Source: Bradyrhizobium diazoefficiens
GTDB taxonomy: Bacteria > Pseudomonadota > Alphaproteobacteria > Rhizobiales > Xanthobacteraceae
Assembly: GCF_016612535.1 (NCBI RefSeq)
Contig: NZ_JAENXS010000005.1
Coordinates: 1-64,000, forward strand
DNA length: 64,000 nt
Reading direction: 5' to 3'
The notes beneath the pieces are model-generated. The model was not told the origin of the DNA. It did no database searches and saw only the letters and a program-made list of their open reading frames with translations. Positions 17,333 to 25,560 of this stretch are shown here, piece after piece; the first letter of the stretch is position 1, and each line of letters begins with the position of its first letter. A program made the translations under genes and the position numbers.

Positions 17333-20300
17333 CTATTCGATCCCATAGCGAGCGAACTCCTCGACGATGGACGGCTGGATCTTTTTCGCGGCATCGATGT
17401 CGACCTTGGCGCCGGCAGCTTTGCCGCTGCGCCGCTTAGCGATTCCACGACCATAAAGCGCGGACACACGCTTTGGATCGTGCAACAACGCCGAGGTGTA
17501 ATCGGCAATTGCCTTCTTGTAAGAGCCGAGTTTCAAATTAACCAGGCCGCGGCTGTCGAAAGCATCGGCAAAATTCGGCGCAATTCGCAGCGACGCGTCG
17601 CAGTCGGTGAGCGCCGCCTGGACCTCGTCGAGCATAGCCAGTGCCCAGCAACGGTCGTTGAGCGCGCCCGCATGGTTCGGATCGCGGCGGATCACCTCAT
17701 CAAAGTCCTGGATGGCGAGTTCAAACTCGCCCCCGAGCGCCCGCTGCAGCCCACGTCGGAAAAGACCGTCCGGATCAGCAGGCTGGGCGGGAGCAATGCT
17801 GTTCGACGGTGCGGGCGTCGGAGATGCAGAAACGCCCGGTGTGACCGCTGCCGATTTGACTGATGTGTCCGGCGACAAGGTGTCGGGTGCGGAAGGCCGG
17901 GCATTTTCAGGTGCTACCGGCTTGGGAATGTCGGGGGTGACAATCGCCGGCGTATCGGACGCCGCGGGGTTGAGCTTGGCGATCTGTTGGACCGCCAGGT
18001 CGTGATACTGGCCCGCGGGATAATTGGTCACGAAGTTATCCCAGGCCTGTCTGGTCCCAACCTCTTCCGCGCTCGCGTAGTCGCGGCGCGCGGCGGCATC
18101 CGGATCTGGCGCCGGCGCCGGCAGGGCAGTGTCTGCGGCCGGGACCGCCGGTTCGCCAAGCGCTGTCGGAATGACGGGCGCCGGAGCGATCGAGCTGACG
18201 TCGGGGACGTGATAACCGTGGCAGAGCGTGCAGCTTTCCCAGGCGGTCTGCTGGCTGTGGCATTCGGCGCAGACTGCCTTGTCCAGGTGCTTGAAATTCG
18301 ACGTGTAGTTGACCGGATCGCCTCCTTCGTAGGTCTTCAGAAATTCGCTCTCATTAGGCTGCAATTCGTGGCACCTGACGCAGGTCTTGGAGCCGATCAG
18401 CTCGACGTGCGGCTTGTGAGAGTAATTCGTGAAGCGGTTATTGATCGTATTCGGGTCAAACGGCTGCCAGTTTACAATCTTGGCTTTGCCATGGTCGTCT
18501 ATGCTGTGGCACTTGGTGCAGCGGCCGACCGCATCCTTCGGCGCCAACTCATCAAAGATCGGCGTCATCTGATCGTGAAGGCCGCTGCCATAGGCCCGGC
18601 CCGCAAAGTCGAGCCAGTTCTGCAGGAACTGATCGGCATGGCCGGTCGGGCGATAACGGATCGTGAAATCCTCACGATACCAGCCGCCAGTCTGTGCCCA
18701 GGTCTCGGGATCGAACGGGATGGGCATGGCATCGGTCGGTTTCTTGGCTCCGGCACCTGCGTTCGCATCGCCTCCGCTAGGCGTCGAACTGTCATCGCCA
18801 GTTGCTGACAAGGTGTTGTCGGCGGCGGCCTTGTCTCCCGACAGAATGTCGTCCTTGTTGCCTGGGGCAAGAGCGTCATCCTTGTTGGCTGGCGCGAGGA
18901 TGTCGGCGTTTTTTGTCAAGGTGGACGTGTCGTCCTTGCCTGTGGCGAGGATGTCGGCCTTGCTGTCACCGGCGTTTCCTCCGGGAGTGAGGATATCGTC
19001 GGAAGATCCGGCACCGGGCGCTACAGTCGCAGCGACGGCCTTCCCGTCGCCGCGAGGCGAGGAAGGCGGCGGAATCGCCGCGTCATTGGCTGGCTTTTCC
19101 GGCGGCTTGAAATTGCCGGTTGGCTCGCCGCGGGCATGCCGCTGCAGATCGTCCTGCAAATCGGGGAACCATTCCTGATTACCTGCCATGACAACGTCAT
19201 GCGACATGCCACCGGTCAGCGCAGCCATTTGGAGGCTGTCGACTTGCCTGCCGGATTTGTTGCCGGCCAGAGCCCTCATCGCCGCTGGATTCGCGGTCTC
19301 CAGGCGGCCGAACAGGCGCTTCACCGCCCATGCCAGCGCCCCAACCCGCGCGAGGTCCTGATCGCTGGCCTTGCTCAGATCAAGCAGATTCAGTTCCGCC
19401 ACAGCGGATACGACGTTCTCGCCGTTGGCGTCCAAGAGCAGCCGCATGAAAGGGGTCAGAGCTGCTTCAGAGTCTTTGGGCCAGTTGCCGATGTCGACGC
19501 CGTGTTCCCTCAGCGTCGCAACATCCAGTCCGGGGACCGCGATGACGTCGATGCCCTTGGGCCCGCTGACCCGCGTGGCTCCGTTGATGTCACCGTTGTG
19601 ACAGCCGGCGCACATGGTTTCGAACGGCTTCACCACCATGTATCTCTTCCGGACACCCGGCTGATGGCAGTCGGTGCAAACATCGGGCACAATCTGCCCC
19701 GCGACCGCAGCTTTCACGGCTTCCGGAAAGTGCTTGGTCATATGCGATCGGTGATCGAAGATGATGCGCGGTCGCCGTTGATACGGATATTTCGCAAACT
19801 GCGGATGCGAATTGGCAAACGATCCGATCTTCGACACATGGCAGGTCTGGCAGCGCTGATTCGAGACCTTCTTCAGGTCCGTAAACACGCCTTGATGCTC
19901 CTCGTGGCAGGTCCCGCACTGAATCTCCGTGTCGGCCCCGCGTGGAGTTGCGGGAAAGACGGCGCGCTGTATCAAGCTCTCGGGCGGCGCGTCTTTCGAC
20001 TTGCTCCGAAGCGTTTCGGTGAGCCGCTTCAGGTCATCGACCGGATGCGTATGCGGTCTGAACGGTTCAGCTCCCATGACGTGGCAGGTCACGCATAAAT
20101 TGGAGTTCTGCCGCGGCTCGACCGCGGTGACCAAACGATGCAGCAGATCGACCCGGCCGGACCGGGCGCCGGCATGGCAGGTCGAGCAATCGGTCAAGCC
20201 TGCATGGTGTGAGGAAAGCTTGCCCGGCATCATGAAATGGCGCCCGGCTTCGCCTCCCATGACCAAAACCAGAAGTCCGATCGTCAGCGCCATTGCGGCG

Positions 20301-20602
20301 AACGTAGCGCGCCTGCGTTTCGTCCGCAGGCTCGGGCGCGGGACGCAGCGCTCTAGCGTCATGCAGCACTGTCCATCCGGCAGCGGCCCCGCCTGGCAGG
20401 GCCCCCCGGCATTGGCGGATCGCCGGCATTGCCAGCGATCGTTCTCCAATCGGGGCTGGCAGGCGGTGGTCACGCAACACCGACCGTCGGCTCCCGGGCC
20501 CAGATCGCACGGCTTGCCGTCCGCCAAGCGCCCGCAAACCCACGCATCCTGCGGACGCTCGTACTTGCTCTCCTTGAAGCCGAATTTCTGGAGGACGATC
20601 AT
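17333..20602 (-). CDS. decaheme c-type cytochrome with Cys-rich cytoplasmic head and TPR tail
   Basis: 1089 residues. Residues about 20-90 hold two Cys-rich repeats, each C-x8/9-C-x9-CC-x4/5-C (in WVCGRLADGKPC..GP..DGRCC style). A single membrane helix (about 101-118) follows. After it come ten CxxCH heme sites: CSTCH, CVTCH, CGTCH, CQTCH, CTDCH, CAGCH in the first half, then CTKCH, CVRCH, CAECH, CTLCH. Between the two heme groups is a low-complexity linker with repeated DDILTPG-like units, and the C-terminus (about 960-1085) is TPR. It should be anchored in the inner membrane with hemes in the periplasm, taking electrons from the adjacent b-type protein. The start is six bases after the previous stop, so it is the distal gene of that operon. 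Confidence 0.88.
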   Translation of the reverse strand: MIVLQKFGFKESKYERPQDAWVCGRLADGKPCDLGPGADGRCCVTTACQPRLENDRWQCRRSANAGGPCQAGPLPDGQCCMTLERCVPRPSLRTKRRRATFAAMALTIGLLVLVMGGEAGRHFMMPGKLSSHHAGLTDCSTCHAGARSGRVDLLHRLVTAVEPRQNSNLCVTCHVMGAEPFRPHTHPVDDLKRLTETLRSKSKDAPPESLIQRAVFPATPRGADTEIQCGTCHEEHQGVFTDLKKVSNQRCQTCHVSKIGSFANSHPQFAKYPYQRRPRIIFDHRSHMTKHFPEAVKAAVAGQIVPDVCTDCHQPGVRKRYMVVKPFETMCAGCHNGDINGATRVSGPKGIDVIAVPGLDVATLREHGVDIGNWPKDSEAALTPFMRLLLDANGENVVSAVAELNLLDLSKASDQDLARVGALAWAVKRLFGRLETANPAAMRALAGNKSGRQVDSLQMAALTGGMSHDVVMAGNQEWFPDLQDDLQRHARGEPTGNFKPPEKPANDAAIPPPSSPRGDGKAVAATVAPGAGSSDDILTPGGNAGDSKADILATGKDDTSTLTKNADILAPANKDDALAPGNKDDILSGDKAAADNTLSATGDDSSTPSGGDANAGAGAKKPTDAMPIPFDPETWAQTGGWYREDFTIRYRPTGHADQFLQNWLDFAGRAYGSGLHDQMTPIFDELAPKDAVGRCTKCHSIDDHGKAKIVNWQPFDPNTINNRFTNYSHKPHVELIGSKTCVRCHELQPNESEFLKTYEGGDPVNYTSNFKHLDKAVCAECHSQQTAWESCTLCHGYHVPDVSSIAPAPVIPTALGEPAVPAADTALPAPAPDPDAAARRDYASAEEVGTRQAWDNFVTNYPAGQYHDLAVQQIAKLNPAASDTPAIVTPDIPKPVAPENARPSAPDTLSPDTSVKSAAVTPGVSASPTPAPSNSIAPAQPADPDGLFRRGLQRALGGEFELAIQDFDEVIRRDPNHAGALNDRCWALAMLDEVQAALTDCDASLRIAPNFADAFDSRGLVNLKLGSYKKAIADYTSALLHDPKRVSALYGRGIAKRRSGKAAGAKVDIDAAKKIQPSIVEEFARYGIE

Positions 20603-20608
20603 GCCGAC

Positions 20609-21439
20609 CTAACTCGCCGCAAAGGCGTATTCCAACGCCACATGGACTGCGATCGCAACCAGCAGCGCGTAGGTCGCAGGGACATGCACGAAAAGCCAAA
20701 TGCGCAGCAGCCCGCCATTGCTGTAATGAAAATCGAGATTGCTCTTGGCCTCGATGAGATCGCGCATCTTCTGCAGGCGAGCCTTGCCGGGTTCGTCGAG
20801 ATATCGCTCAATGGCGGACAGTTGCCCGACAAGCCGCGCCTGCGGCACCTTCGATGCCACCAAATGCGCGAGAATGTTACGAGGCCCCGCAAAGAAGTCG
20901 CTCAGGGTGTCGATATAGAGCCTGGCAATGCTCCGGGTGTTGCCGTCCTGGACCGACTCCCGCGCGATCGCCTCGGCCTGTTCCGCCAACTGGGCCCTGA
21001 ACAGCGGGATGCGATCGAACAGGATCCGCTCCCCCTGCGCCTCGAGGCGCGGCGGCAGGATCTTGCTCATAATTGCGCCTGCCAGCCCACTCAGGGTGAC
21101 AAACATCAACAGGCCCCAAAGCAGCCAATGCAACAGAGACCCGGGCAGCTCAAATCTGGTGTGGACGACGAAGACCGCGATCGTCAGGAAGCCGACGTAA
21201 TAGTGCACGAGCAGCCAGAACCTGACACGACCGAAGGGAAGGATGACGACCTTCTTGCGCCAACCCAGCAACATCATCACGGTGATGCAGGCAAACAAAC
21301 TCCACCCGCTGAAGAACTGGACTTTATGCAAGGCAATATCACGCCGGGCATTCTCGAAAAAGAACAGCGCGAACGCGACACTCGCGACCGCCAGATTGAT
21401 CGCAGTGTTCCTGCTCAACAATGAGGTCAACCGAGCCAC
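20609..21439 (-). CDS. diheme b-type membrane electron-transfer protein
   Basis: 276 residues with membrane helices at about 11-30, 42-58, 72-92, 98-118 and 250-270. Paired His residues in helix 3 (VHYYVGFLTIAVFVVH) and in the last helix (FVHVPATYALLVAIAVH) are spaced about 13 apart and fit b-heme ligation across the bilayer, as in NapH/ferric-reductase-like or cytochrome b561-like proteins. A cytoplasmic helical loop (about 120-245) is unusual. The GTG start overlaps the end of the Fe-S protein gene by 13 bases and the stop is followed at once by the decaheme gene, which argues for one operon moving electrons from Fe-S clusters to periplasmic hemes. Confidence 0.75.
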   Translation of the reverse strand: MARLTSLLSRNTAINLAVASVAFALFFFENARRDIALHKVQFFSGWSLFACITVMMLLGWRKKVVILPFGRVRFWLLVHYYVGFLTIAVFVVHTRFELPGSLLHWLLWGLLMFVTLSGLAGAIMSKILPPRLEAQGERILFDRIPLFRAQLAEQAEAIARESVQDGNTRSIARLYIDTLSDFFAGPRNILAHLVASKVPQARLVGQLSAIERYLDEPGKARLQKMRDLIEAKSNLDFHYSNGGLLRIWLFVHVPATYALLVAIAVHVALEYAFAAS

Positions 21440-23130
21440 GCCAGCAACTTTCTGGAATCGCGAATGTCAACACGGATCAGGGCATCGTGGGGACAGGCCT
21501 GGGCGCAGGCCGGTCCCGTCAATTGATCGGCGCAAAGGTCGCACTTGGTGGCGCGACTGATCGTCAGGCCTTCGCTGTCGAGCAGGAAAGCGCCCGACTT
21601 GTCGCGGATGTCCACCATCTGAATGTTGTCGTAAGGGCACGCATTGGCGCAGGTAGCACAGCCGACACAGGTGCCGTCATTGATCACGACGGTCCCGGTC
21701 CCCTCTTCGCGGTGGATGGCGCCTGTTGGACAACCTATCAGGCAGACCGGATCGGTGCAGTGCATGCAGGCATTGGCAACCATGAGGTTGTGATGCGAGA
21801 AGCCGTGCCGCCTGAAGCGCGGATTGTTGTCGTGTGCCGTGGCGCAAGCCTTCACGCAATCGTCGCAGCCGACGCAGCGATCGAGGTTGATCGCCATCGC
21901 TTTCTCGCCGTTGATAAAGCGATGATCGACGAGAAAATCCATCATCTCCTGCTGCATCTTCAGCGCAACAGGCTCCCGTCTCGACACGGCCTTCTTATTG
22001 TTGCGAGGACGGGCAGGAAGGCCCGGAAGCACGTATTTGCACACCAGTTTGGTCGGAATCCGAATGATGTCGACATAGCCGATGGCGCGCAGACTTGCCT
22101 TTAACACCACGCCGGCGTCTCCGGCTGCGATGGACGCGATCTCGTCCAGGCCGAAAACATCGTTGACGGACAGATGATCAATCGCCTGCTCGCCGTAGTC
22201 GACGTGCTCGGTCACTCTGGCAAAGCCCCGGCTAATCAATAGCAAGCCGTCAACATGGGCCCCCTGCTCGCTTATCACGGTTTCCTGTTCGATCACGCGG
22301 CTGACGTCGCTCTGCCTCTCTTTCTTGAAGCGATGCGTCCAATCGGTGTTGCCGTAGGTTTCAAACAGCGATTCCCTTGCAATCTCGTCCAGCGCTTGTG
22401 CGTCCAAATGACGAAGAATCGGGCTTTCCCGCAGTCGGCCGACCAGACCGCGCTCGCGATAGAGCTGATCTATGCGCTGACGGAACGCCGTGGACCAGGT
22501 GCGGATGTCGCGAACACCCTGCCATCGCAGCTCGAACAAAAGCGTGTCGTTCTCGGCCGCCACGACAGTGGCCGTGCGCTGCCTTCCAGTCAGCGCGGCC
22601 AGCTCGCCAAAAACCTCGGTCGCTCGGAGAGCGACCGCCGAAAACCGCTGCTTGGAATCATCGATTTCGATCTTTCCCAGTCCGCTAGGCACAGCCGATT
22701 CGGACGCCACCGGCCTGCGCCCGCGCTGCCGCCGCCGTGTCGGCCTAAACTCGGGAGGCTTGGCACGCGCAAGCAGCTGCGCGATCGATCGCCACCAGCT
22801 CACCCCACGCTTTGGCGTCCGGGCGGCGCCCGTCTCGGACTCAATCGAAGGGAGCGTGAGGACGCCACCTTCCAGGACGATAAACAGCGAATTGCCGTAA
22901 TCGCCTTTGCGGATGATCACCTCCCCGCGCTGGAATTTTCGCAAGCGCCCGTCATTCGCGATGATCTTATCGAGCGGTAGCCATGCCTGGAACTCGGCCG
23001 GGTCGACATTCGCGAAGCTTGGCAGCGAGAGAATGCGGGCTACGGTTTTGCCGTCGAGCGGTTCGTCGCCGAACGGTTCATCCCATCGGCGATTACGTTC
23101 TTCGACGAGCTCCGAGACCGGCTCAGCCAT
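21427..23130 (-). CDS. cyclic-nucleotide-binding, four-[4Fe-4S] ferredoxin protein
   Basis: 567 residues. The first CNB domain (about 50-205) is split by a basic insert of about 65 residues. Its phosphate-binding cassette FGELAALTGRQRTATV keeps the Glu and Arg that bind the cyclic phosphate. A second CNB-like domain (about 235-370) has lost the Arg (FGLDEIASIAAGDAG). The C-terminus (about 412-555) has sixteen Cys in four ferredoxin motifs (CVGCDDCVKAC, CMHCTDPVCLIGC, CVGCATCANAC, CDLCADQ..CAQAC), as in DmsB/HybA-type electron-transfer subunits. No signal peptide, so cytoplasmic. This pairs electron transfer with cAMP/cGMP-type sensing. The next gene overlaps it. Confidence 0.88.
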   Translation of the reverse strand: MAEPVSELVEERNRRWDEPFGDEPLDGKTVARILSLPSFANVDPAEFQAWLPLDKIIANDGRLRKFQRGEVIIRKGDYGNSLFIVLEGGVLTLPSIESETGAARTPKRGVSWWRSIAQLLARAKPPEFRPTRRRQRGRRPVASESAVPSGLGKIEIDDSKQRFSAVALRATEVFGELAALTGRQRTATVVAAENDTLLFELRWQGVRDIRTWSTAFRQRIDQLYRERGLVGRLRESPILRHLDAQALDEIARESLFETYGNTDWTHRFKKERQSDVSRVIEQETVISEQGAHVDGLLLISRGFARVTEHVDYGEQAIDHLSVNDVFGLDEIASIAAGDAGVVLKASLRAIGYVDIIRIPTKLVCKYVLPGLPARPRNNKKAVSRREPVALKMQQEMMDFLVDHRFINGEKAMAINLDRCVGCDDCVKACATAHDNNPRFRRHGFSHHNLMVANACMHCTDPVCLIGCPTGAIHREEGTGTVVINDGTCVGCATCANACPYDNIQMVDIRDKSGAFLLDSEGLTISRATKCDLCADQLTGPACAQACPHDALIRVDIRDSRKLLAWLG

Positions 23131-23160
23131 TTCGGTATGAGACCTCTTTAGTTTGAAACT

Positions 23161-24174
23161 TTAGTTTGAAACCTGGCCTTTGTATTTGTCGGCGCCGGGG
23201 ATGTACTGGTCGACCGCGGCGAAGCCCGAGCCATCGTAGCCCTTGGAGAACTTCTGGCCCAACTCGGAGACCTTGCCGGCCGCCGCGACCAGCTCGGCCT
23301 CGTTGTTCAGCTTCAGTCCGGCGCCCTGGCCCACGTCGGCAATCGCCTTGAGCTCCGGCGCATTGGGCAGGACATTGGCCAGCGCGGCAACGGCCTTGCG
23401 CGCGACGTCGGCTCGCGTTGCCATTTTCAATGCATAAGTGTCCTTGGCGGTGGCTTTGCTGACGCCGATCAAAGCGGCTTCCAGCTCGACCACGCGACCG
23501 ACCACGAACAGCATGCGTTTGCGAGCCTGCGAAGCTTCCGGATTCGACGCGCCCTTGTTGAACCAGACGTTGTGGCGGATTTCGCCCTGACTCCAGCTCA
23601 CAAGTTCGAAGCTGCTTCCGGCGGCGTGTCCGCCGACATTGACGAGCTTTTCATTCGGTACGACGTGGCAGGTGAGGCAATTTTTGGCGAGAGCGTAGTA
23701 GTTTGTCGGACGGATCATGCCCGCCGCCTCGGACTTCTCCCATCGCTCGGCGATCTCGGCCTTTGTTTCCTGCCCTTCCTTCTTGCCGCTGAACCCGGAA
23801 TGCACCTTGACCCAGTCCTTGGCTCCGGAATGGCAGGACTCGCACGAAATACCGGCAATCACCTTGTCGGGTGCCTGAGTGGTAAAGTGGCAGTTCAGGC
23901 ACAGGCTTTCCGATTTCAGCCGCTTGACGCCCATCTTCTCCGCTATGGCATCTGCGTCCTTGTTGTTGGGAAGGTCCCGAAACGTCGTGAAATGATGGGT
24001 TCGCTGCCAGATCGTCGCTTCCTTCTTATGGCATTCGGCACAGGCATTGGGTCCGACAACCAATTCGGGATCGGCCGCGCGCGCGACGGAAACTCCGATT
24101 CCAGCGAGAAGCATCACCGTCGCGATCCGCGCCAGCCAGACGGGCGCCACCAAATTCGTCGGCTTGATTGTCAT
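23161..24174 (-). CDS. periplasmic tetraheme cytochrome c (c554-like)
   Basis: 337 residues. It has a signal peptide (about 16-33, ARA-AD) and four CxxCH sites (CAECH, CLNCH, CESCH, CLTCH) all in the first half. The arrangement NACAECHKKEATIWQRTHH is characteristic of the cytochrome c554/c-prime family. The second half is heme-free and helical. It is probably a soluble periplasmic electron carrier between the membrane complex and an outer-membrane or extracellular partner. GGGAGACGGAA precedes the ATG. It is the gene just upstream of the Fe-S protein gene on the same strand. Confidence 0.87.
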   Translation of the reverse strand: MTIKPTNLVAPVWLARIATVMLLAGIGVSVARAADPELVVGPNACAECHKKEATIWQRTHHFTTFRDLPNNKDADAIAEKMGVKRLKSESLCLNCHFTTQAPDKVIAGISCESCHSGAKDWVKVHSGFSGKKEGQETKAEIAERWEKSEAAGMIRPTNYYALAKNCLTCHVVPNEKLVNVGGHAAGSSFELVSWSQGEIRHNVWFNKGASNPEASQARKRMLFVVGRVVELEAALIGVSKATAKDTYALKMATRADVARKAVAALANVLPNAPELKAIADVGQGAGLKLNNEAELVAAAGKVSELGQKFSKGYDGSGFAAVDQYIPGADKYKGQVSN

Positions 24175-24237
24175 TTCCGTCTCCCGTCCATCAAGCGGGC
24201 GGTCACTTGCCCGCAGTATCCGATCTGATCAGTCGCT

Positions 24238-25518
24238 TTACGCATCCAGGGTGATATCTGCGGTCGGATGCGCGATACAGAGCAGCGCCGAACCGGGTGC
24301 CGGATCGGTCGCCGGTCTGACGAGATAGTTTACGCTTCCACGCTTGACAGCCGTAACACAGGTGCCGCAGTTACCCGCCCGGCATCCCGAATTGATCCTA
24401 ATGCCGTTTGCCTCGGCCAACTCGAGCAAGCTCCCCGCCTCCTTGGTCCAGACCAGAGATCTACGCGACCGCGCGAGTTCTACCTTGAATCCCGCGGCAG
24501 CCTCTGCATCCGATTCCGGCCTCTGGACCTTCTTGACCGATCCGGGTCCGAAGGCCTCGAAGTGGATATCCGCCTCAGGCACCCCCCATTCCGAGAGCGC
24601 CTTGACCACGGCCTCCATCATCGGCGGTGGACCGCAAATGTAGAACTCGTAATTCGACGTATTCAGATAGCGCTTGAGCAAATCGATGCTCAGAAATCCC
24701 TTGCAGTCGTAATCCTCACCCTCGATGCATTCGTTCGTCGGGTCGGAATACAGCGTAACGGTGTGGAATTGCTTCCGGTTTGTGTTAGCGACAGCCCGGA
24801 TTTCGTCGCGCAGTGCGATGTCGTTGCCGTTTCGAACCGCGAGGAAGAACCATGCCGTCCGTCTGCTGCCGGTATCGGCCAGCCACTTGAACATGGATAA
24901 AACAGGCGTCAGTCCTATGCCGCCCGCAATAAACACGACAGGACGTTCCGAAGCGGTGTCGAGATGGAATTGGCCCGCGGGCGCCCTGACATCAACGATG
25001 TCGCCTTCCTTCAGGCTCTCGTGAAAATAGCTCGAGGACAGACCGGCCGGAATGTCGGGTCCTGCTTTTGGCGGTGGCGGTATGCGCTTGATACTGACCC
25101 GGTATCGATCACGGGCGAGCGGGCTGTCGGACAGAGAATAGCACCGAACAACCGGGACGGGATGGTCAGGTACTTTCAGCTCGAAGGTCAGGAACTGCCC
25201 CGGCAGAAATGGGGGCAAGGCCCCGCCATCGTGCGGCGCCAGATAGAAGGAGCAGACATCCTTCGCGCGGTTTTCGATCTTCCGCTCCACCAGGCGAAAC
25301 TTCCGCTTGCCAGACCAGGTCAGTTCGGCTCGCTCGTGGGAAGCTTTGGCGCGACGAAGCAGGGCGTCACTCTGGACCTTGAAGACGGCAAGCCTTCGAC
25401 GATCCATCTGCCGCCTGCGAATGGCATGTCCGACGTCGGCGAACAGCGTTACACCCGCCTGCAACAGCACGGCGCCGATGATGAACAGTCCGCCGAATTG
25501 TAGTGCCACAGCCAACAT
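24238..25518 (-). CDS. membrane-anchored FAD / NAD(P)H / 2Fe-2S oxidoreductase
   Basis: 426 residues. An N-terminal hydrophobic helix (about 5-28) anchors the protein. Next comes an FNR-type FAD domain (about 75-195, RCYSLSDSP), an NAD(P)-binding domain (about 195-310, GGIGLTPVLSMF and YICGPPPMM), and a C-terminal plant-type 2Fe-2S ferredoxin (about 340-426, CRAGNCGTC...C). This is the NAD(P)H-oxidising reductase layout. In this cluster it could feed electrons to the Fe-S protein or b-type protein. Orientation and substrate direction are inferred. GGAAGGGCAG precedes the ATG. Confidence 0.87.
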   Translation of the reverse strand: MLAVALQFGGLFIIGAVLLQAGVTLFADVGHAIRRRQMDRRRLAVFKVQSDALLRRAKASHERAELTWSGKRKFRLVERKIENRAKDVCSFYLAPHDGGALPPFLPGQFLTFELKVPDHPVPVVRCYSLSDSPLARDRYRVSIKRIPPPPKAGPDIPAGLSSSYFHESLKEGDIVDVRAPAGQFHLDTASERPVVFIAGGIGLTPVLSMFKWLADTGSRRTAWFFLAVRNGNDIALRDEIRAVANTNRKQFHTVTLYSDPTNECIEGEDYDCKGFLSIDLLKRYLNTSNYEFYICGPPPMMEAVVKALSEWGVPEADIHFEAFGPGSVKKVQRPESDAEAAAGFKVELARSRRSLVWTKEAGSLLELAEANGIRINSGCRAGNCGTCVTAVKRGSVNYLVRPATDPAPGSALLCIAHPTADITLDA

Positions 25519-25560
25519 GAGCTGCCCTTCCGAATGGCCGGGTCATTCCAAAAAGAAAAA

